A stretch of DNA of 64,000 nucleotides, taken from Rhizobium sp. CF122 (GTDB taxonomy: Bacteria; Pseudomonadota; Alphaproteobacteria; Rhizobiales; Rhizobiaceae). The notes beneath the pieces were generated by a model. The model made no database searches, was not told the DNA's origin, and worked only from the letters and a program-made list of their open reading frames with translations. Positions 63,121 to 64,000 of this stretch are shown here, one piece after another. The stretch spans positions 1-64,000 of the forward strand of contig NZ_AKKA01000033.1 in NCBI RefSeq assembly GCF_000282035.1, written 5' to 3'. Each line of letters starts with the position of its first letter. The first letter of the stretch is position 1. The translations under genes and the position numbers were made by a program.

Positions 63121-64000
63121 ATGGTCGAATTACCTCGCAAGGAAGCGTTCGAGGCTGCCGGCGGCCCCGAGGTGGCACGGGTCACCGAAGCCCCGGCTGC
63201 GCCGGCCGCGGATGTCGCCCCTGCCGTCGAAGCCAAAGGCCAGAACAGCCGCAAGATCGTCAAACGGACGATCGTTGCGGCTGCGCTTCTTGCCGGTGTC
63301 GCGTTTGCAGTCGACTATGGTCATCACTATTGGACGGTAGGCCGCTTCATCGAATCCACGGACGATGCCTATGTGAAGGCTGACTATACGACGGTTGCGC
63401 CGAAGGTCTCCGGTTACGTTGCCGAAGTTCTTGTCAACGACAACGATGCGGTGAAGGCTGGCCAGGTGCTTGCCAAGATCGATGATCGTGACCATCAGGC
63501 CGCATTGTCCCAGGCCAAGGCCGACGTTAAGGCTGCCACAGCAGCCCTCACGAATCTCGATGCGCAGATCGAACTGCAACAATCGATCATCGGCCAAGCC
63601 AGGGCGACAATCGATGCATCACAGGCGACGCTGGATTTTGCCCGTTCCGATGCGGCCCGCTCGCAGCGGCTGATCACCAACGGCGCCGGGACCCAATCGC
63701 GGGCCGAACAGAGCCAGTCTCTTCGCGACCAGGCGCAGGCGGCGCTTCAGCGAGACCAGGCTGCACTGGTTGCCACAGAAAAGAAGATTCCGGTGCTTCA
63801 GACTGAGCGCGATCAGGCTGTCGCCCAACGCGACCGCGCAGCCGCTGCCCAGCATCAGGCAGAGCTCAATCTTTCCTACACACAGATCGTTGCGCCGGTT
63901 GACGGCACCATTGGCGCCCGCACCATTCGAGTCGGACAGTTTGTCACTTCGGGCACACAACTGATGGCCGTCGTGCCGCTGCACTCCGTCTATGTCGTCG
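63121..64000 (+). CDS. EmrA-like membrane fusion protein of an efflux pump (partial)
   Basis: The frame opens with an ATG at 63121 behind GGAGAAGGA and runs through the right edge (293 codons seen). A proline/alanine-rich cytoplasmic tail of about 50 residues precedes one membrane anchor (RTIVAAALLAGVAFAVDYGH), then the HlyD/EmrA core: STDDAYVKADYTTVAPKVSG with YVAEVLVNDNDAVKAGQVLA, a coiled hairpin of Gln/Ala-rich repeats, and LSYTQIVAPVDGTIGARTIR. It links an MFS pump, expected just beyond the edge, to the outer membrane. Confidence 0.9.
   Translation, partial: MVELPRKEAFEAAGGPEVARVTEAPAAPAADVAPAVEAKGQNSRKIVKRTIVAAALLAGVAFAVDYGHHYWTVGRFIESTDDAYVKADYTTVAPKVSGYVAEVLVNDNDAVKAGQVLAKIDDRDHQAALSQAKADVKAATAALTNLDAQIELQQSIIGQARATIDASQATLDFARSDAARSQRLITNGAGTQSRAEQSQSLRDQAQAALQRDQAALVATEKKIPVLQTERDQAVAQRDRAAAAQHQAELNLSYTQIVAPVDGTIGARTIRVGQFVTSGTQLMAVVPLHSVYVV

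Overview
The window looks like a piece of a Rhizobiales genome, most likely a Rhizobium-type member of the Rhizobiaceae. This is inferred from high GC, a RopA-like Porin_2 porin, RopB/Omp25-like outer-membrane protein, DUF982, DUF2934 and DUF899 small genes, OhrR/Ohr, an extra S21 gene, several LysR/GntR/AraC regulators and many ATGA-overlapping short operons. It reads as an accessory replicon or chromosomal accessory region: metabolic, detoxification and transport cassettes, one insertion sequence and at least three gene remnants. I saw no tRNA, rRNA, CRISPR array, phage or replication gene.

Layout. 0-2 kb: a DapA/NanA-family aldolase operon with a FadR-type regulator; between them only the last codons of a DppC-like permease survive, so an ABC transporter has been deleted. 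2.4-9.4 kb: katG with a perfect terminator hairpin, an AraC regulator, a GlcG/HbpS protein, and a short-chain dehydrogenase split by a complete IS3-family element (1284 bp, 3-bp target duplication) that can be restored in silico. 9.6-18.9 kb: lipoprotein, LysR and divergent SDR, outer-membrane barrel, CYTH-CHAD protein, aldo/keto reductase, DUF899 gene pair, a TPR/winged-helix regulator with a beta-propeller protein. 18.9-22.6 kb: a TetR/HlyD/ABC-ATPase/ABC-2 permease efflux operon whose four genes overlap by 4 bp, with a palindromic operator. 23-25.7 kb: a class III cyclase with a four-cysteine N terminus and a group of small stress-type genes including a ribosomal S21 gene.

26.4-32.7 kb is an organic-peroxide island: a DUF3095 cyclase-like gene, FAD monooxygenase, ohrR, ohr, a Tat-exported epoxide-hydrolase-like protein and msrB. 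The promoter of the DUF3095 gene carries the same operator and the same -35/-10 arrangement as the ohr promoter, so it is probably an OhrR target. 33.3-36.5 kb: a cobalamin riboswitch, a tiny ORF and a BtuFCD-type ABC transporter. 36.8-42.1 kb: DUF3141 (PhaC-like) - phosphotransacetylase - acetate kinase - enoyl-ACP reductase. 42.2-44.4 kb: tautomerase, SDR, LysR.

44.6-53 kb is a second redox island: PfpI-like protein, DipZ (CcdA-thioredoxin fusion), MsrA, a small exported peptide, zeta-type GST, a Tat-exported alpha/beta hydrolase, and a two-component system. Tandem GATACA-like heptamers lie in front of the two-component operon, dipZ, the peptide/GST genes and the hydrolase, suggesting one in-window regulon. 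53-64 kb: Usp, ZntB/CorA transporter, lectin-like secreted protein, Rrf2 regulator, porin, a transhydrogenase-alpha-like protein with a degraded nucleotide site, NAD synthetase NadE preceded by an overlapping 13-codon ORF, a LysR regulator and a divergent EmrA-like fusion protein cut by the window edge.
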